A stretch of DNA of 32,246 nucleotides from Streptomyces albicerus (lineage in GTDB: Bacteria > Actinomycetota > Actinomycetes > Streptomycetales > Streptomycetaceae), in assembly GCF_008905045.1 (NCBI RefSeq), contig NZ_VWMY01000080.1, positions 1 through 32,246 on the forward strand, written 5' to 3'. Position numbers and translations under genes: made by a program. Positions 30,559 to 32,246 of the stretch are shown piece after piece (within the stretch, counting starts at the first letter, position 1; every line of letters begins with the position of its first letter). The notes beneath the pieces are model-generated. The model was not told where the DNA came from and made no database searches. It saw only the letters and a program-made list of their open reading frames with translations.

Positions 30559-30593
30559 TTGCATGGCTTGTCTTGCTTGATATGCACCCTTCC
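30559..30593 (+). promoter_or_regulatory. Leaderless-type promoter of the methyltransferase gene
   Basis: TTGCAT (30559-30564), 16-bp spacer, TATGCA (30581-30586), which ends 7 nt before ATG 30594. No Shine-Dalgarno precedes that ATG, in line with a leaderless transcript. Confidence 0.45.
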
Positions 30594-31352
30594 ATGCCAG
30601 ATGTGTCCGTCGATCCTCTCGACCGGGAGCGGCAGGACGCCTATGCGATCAGTGCCGAGTTCTACGACGTCCTGCAGGCCGAGCGGGACGGGGCACGCGT
30701 ACGCCGGCTGTACAGCGGCGATGTCGGGAACGCCCGTCTCGGTGTGCTGGATGTCGGCGCCGGCACCGGACTTGTCACGGTGATGAGCCTCCTGGGGTCA
30801 CAGGTCCCCGTGCACGCTGTCGAGCCTTCGCGTTCCATGCGTTCCCCGCTGATGACACGCCTCGCGTCCCTGCCCGCCGGCCTGAGAACGCGGGTCACTG
30901 TGCACCCCCAGATGCTCGATGAGGCCGGACTGCACGGGGTGGCCGACGTGGCCATATGCCATAACACGATCGCCTGTCTGCGCCCGGCTTCGCGGCGTGC
31001 CCTGTGGCCGGCCATCGCCACAGCCCTGGTGCCCGGTGGTGTGCTGCTCGTCCAGCTCCCGCCCGCCCGCCTCCCCCAGTACGAGACCACGCACGACCTC
31101 CCGACCCAGAGGGTCGGCCAGCACGAGTACGGGGGACGCATGGTGACGTCGGCCGCCATGAACCGGATCCGGGCACGCTTCGACTACTGGGTACGCAACG
31201 AGGGCGGTGTGCTGCGAGAACACAACGAAACGTTCTGGATGTGGCCGGCCTCCCGTACGAAGGTGATCGGCGAACTGGAGAAGTCCGGGTTCGCCCCGCT
31301 CCCCGAGCGGGCCGATCCCGCCGTGCTGGCCGTGCGGCTCAGGCGGCGATGA
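30594..31352 (+). CDS. Class I SAM-dependent methyltransferase
   Basis: A 252-aa Rossmann-fold methyltransferase. Motif I is VLDVGAGTGLVTVMSLLG (about 47-64), the acidic end of strand 2 is VHAVEPS, motif post-I continues as SRSMRSPLMTRL, and VADVAICHNTIACL matches the strand-4 region. LVPGGVLLVQLPP (motif III-like) follows. The substrate is not evident; many Streptomyces proteins of this kind methylate small molecules. ATG 30594 fits the leaderless promoter; ATG 30582 and TTG 30573 are in-frame alternatives. It stands alone between the aceE-E2 terminator and the Ohr gene. Confidence 0.9.
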   Translation: MPDVSVDPLDRERQDAYAISAEFYDVLQAERDGARVRRLYSGDVGNARLGVLDVGAGTGLVTVMSLLGSQVPVHAVEPSRSMRSPLMTRLASLPAGLRTRVTVHPQMLDEAGLHGVADVAICHNTIACLRPASRRALWPAIATALVPGGVLLVQLPPARLPQYETTHDLPTQRVGQHEYGGRMVTSAAMNRIRARFDYWVRNEGGVLREHNETFWMWPASRTKVIGELEKSGFAPLPERADPAVLAVRLRRR

Positions 31353-31677
31353 CGCCGGGATCGTGTGATGGCTGTGCGGCGGGCCGCACGGGAGGGTCTC
31401 CCTGCATCTGAGTGCCTTGAAGCGGCCGTGTATCGGTGGGTGTCACAACCGCGGTGACTTGTCGGTCAACCAGCTGTCCGAAACCCCGGACTTCCCCACG
31501 ATGCAAAGGTGCATGCAACATGGCATTGGGCACAATTCGCTCGATGAGCTCTGCACACAGCAGGGCGCTTCGCACTCCATGTCGGCCTGACATGCCGACG
31601 CCGACGAACACCGGCCTTCCCGCATCGATGCCGGCTCCGCGCCGGGCCGTGTACTGCAACATCGACGGAGTCATGCC
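31353..31677. other. Intergenic region with a possible small antisense gene
   Basis: 325 bp before the Ohr gene. On the minus strand a frame from ATG 31674 to a stop at 31339 would encode about 111 residues with protein-like stretches (GRPVFVGVGMSGRHGVRSAL, LIERIVPNAMLHAPLHRGEV). It lacks a ribosome-binding site, its third-codon GC is only moderate, and its start lies 4 bp from the Ohr start. I do not recognise it. The GC content is lower than in neighbouring genes. GTGCATGCAAC (about 31509-31519) contains the palindrome GCATGC and could belong to a regulatory site. Confidence 0.3.
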
Positions 31678-32175
31678 GTGACCGAGCAGAGTCCGTTGCC
31701 CAATCTGTCCACCGACAAGGACTTCGACGGAGAGTCCTTCGCCCCGATCTACACCACGAAGGTGACGGTGAGCGGTGGGACGGCGAGTCATGGCCGGGCC
31801 TCGGGGAGAGCACGCTCGGCCGACGGAGTCCTGGATCTCGACCTGCGTATGCCGGTCGAGCTGGGAGGAGACGGCCAGGGGACGAATCCCGAGCAACTGG
31901 TCGCCGCCGGCTTTGCCGCCTGCCTCCACGGGGCGCTGAGCCTGGTGGCGCGACAGGCCGGGCTCGATCCCGCCGCGATCTCCGTGGAGGCCACGGTGGC
32001 GTTCGGGCGGGACCCGGAAGACGGCGGCTACCTGTTGCACGTCGACCTGGCGGTCAACTGGCCGGGCATCGACCCTGAGGTCGCCTCCCCGCTTCTGGAG
32101 GCGGCCGCTTCGCTGTGCCCTTACGCGAAGATGGCCTGGCAGGGAACGCCGACAACCATCACGCTTGCTCCGTAG
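31678..32175 (+). CDS. Organic hydroperoxide resistance protein, Ohr/OsmC family
   Basis: A 165-aa thiol peroxidase of the Ohr/OsmC fold. The reactive Cys82 lies in NPEQLVAAGFAACLHGAL and the resolving Cys147 in AASLCPYAKM, both in the positions expected for Ohr; Glu72 of the NPEQ motif supports the active-site Arg. The N-terminus is about 15-20 residues longer than in compact Ohr proteins. GTG 31678 with CGGAG at 7 nt spacing is the start. It reduces organic and lipid hydroperoxides with lipoyl-linked reductants, which is notable because an E2 lipoyl protein is coded 1.2 kb upstream. No MarR-type OhrR gene is seen in the window. Confidence 0.92.
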   Translation: MTEQSPLPNLSTDKDFDGESFAPIYTTKVTVSGGTASHGRASGRARSADGVLDLDLRMPVELGGDGQGTNPEQLVAAGFAACLHGALSLVARQAGLDPAAISVEATVAFGRDPEDGGYLLHVDLAVNWPGIDPEVASPLLEAAASLCPYAKMAWQGTPTTITLAP

Positions 32176-32177
32176 CC

Positions 32178-32189
32178 GCCGATATCGGC
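32178..32189. terminator. Short palindrome after the Ohr gene
   Basis: GCCGATATCGGC, a perfect 12-bp palindrome directly after the stop. It may form part of a terminator, but the stem is short and no T-run follows within the window. Confidence 0.3.
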
Positions 32190-32246
32190 TGCCTGCCCAA
32201 CGGGATGCCTTTCTGAGGCTGTTTCCGTAGCCGTCGTGTGGCGCCA

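Noticed and set aside
1..32246. CRISPR arrays, tRNA genes, insertion sequences, phage or plasmid functions
   Set aside because: No regularly spaced direct repeats, tRNA cloverleaf, transposase/integrase-like protein or attachment-site duplication was found by reading both strands.

Overview
The window is about 32 kb of high-GC actinobacterial DNA, almost certainly Streptomyces or a close relative. The signs are strong G/C bias at third codon positions, many GTG starts, stop/start overlaps of the ATGA type, promoters whose -10 box sits 6-7 nt before the start codon (leaderless transcripts), MmyB-type XRE and mycothiol-type DinB proteins, and a dispersed Streptomyces hairpin repeat. No rRNA, tRNA, CRISPR array, transposase or phage gene was seen. 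The mix of regulators, stress enzymes, a collapsed pseudogene and a truncated gene suggests an accessory or chromosome-arm region.

Layout. 1-3.3 kb: the end of a branched-chain-amino-acid-type ABC locus (livG partial, livF), a convergent TetR regulator and an amidohydrolase-fold protein that lacks several expected metal ligands. 3.4-7.3 kb: a NarL-type two-component system followed by a DrrAB-like ABC exporter. 7.4-10.4 kb: a secreted SodC-like protein, a small DUF6158-like protein coupled to a mycothiol-isomerase-like protein, a Cys-rich metallothionein-like protein and a DinB/DUF664 protein. 11.0-11.9 kb: galU. 12.0-15.7 kb: a tightly overlapping minus-strand operon of patatin, MGT-type glycosyltransferase, small membrane protein and membrane-anchored hydrolase-fold protein. 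15.8-17.7 kb: an NDH-2-like flavoenzyme divergent from an Rrf2 regulator, with operators inside the promoter. 17.7-20.3 kb: an alpha/beta hydrolase divergent from an XRE/MmyB regulator, then a TetR. 20.5-24.1 kb: hairpin repeat and PucR-like remnant, ArsR divergent from AhpD, an SDR carrying the same operator as arsR, a cupin and a heavily deleted aldehyde dehydrogenase pseudogene. 24.2-26.3 kb: a DUF5134-like membrane protein, a second cupin and an NmrA-like protein. 26.4-30.5 kb: homodimeric pyruvate dehydrogenase E1 with an E2 in which no peripheral subunit-binding domain can be seen, closed by a strong terminator. 30.6-32.2 kb: a methyltransferase and an Ohr/OsmC peroxidase.

How the parts relate. 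Many genes concern redox, thiol or metal stress (SodC-like, metallothionein-like, mycothiol-type DinB proteins, Rrf2/NDH-2, AhpD, Ohr). The clearest regulatory results read directly from the sequence are: a 29-bp palindrome filling the -35/-10 interval of the NDH-2 promoter next to Rrf2; a palindrome overlapping the hydrolase promoter next to the MmyB regulator; and a bipartite CTTTGTTC-N9-CGAACATC site present both at the arsR promoter and just before the SDR gene, suggesting a small ArsR regulon. The best candidate for an undescribed functional unit is the four-gene patatin/glycosyltransferase/membrane/hydrolase operon, whose substrate cannot be deduced from sequence alone.
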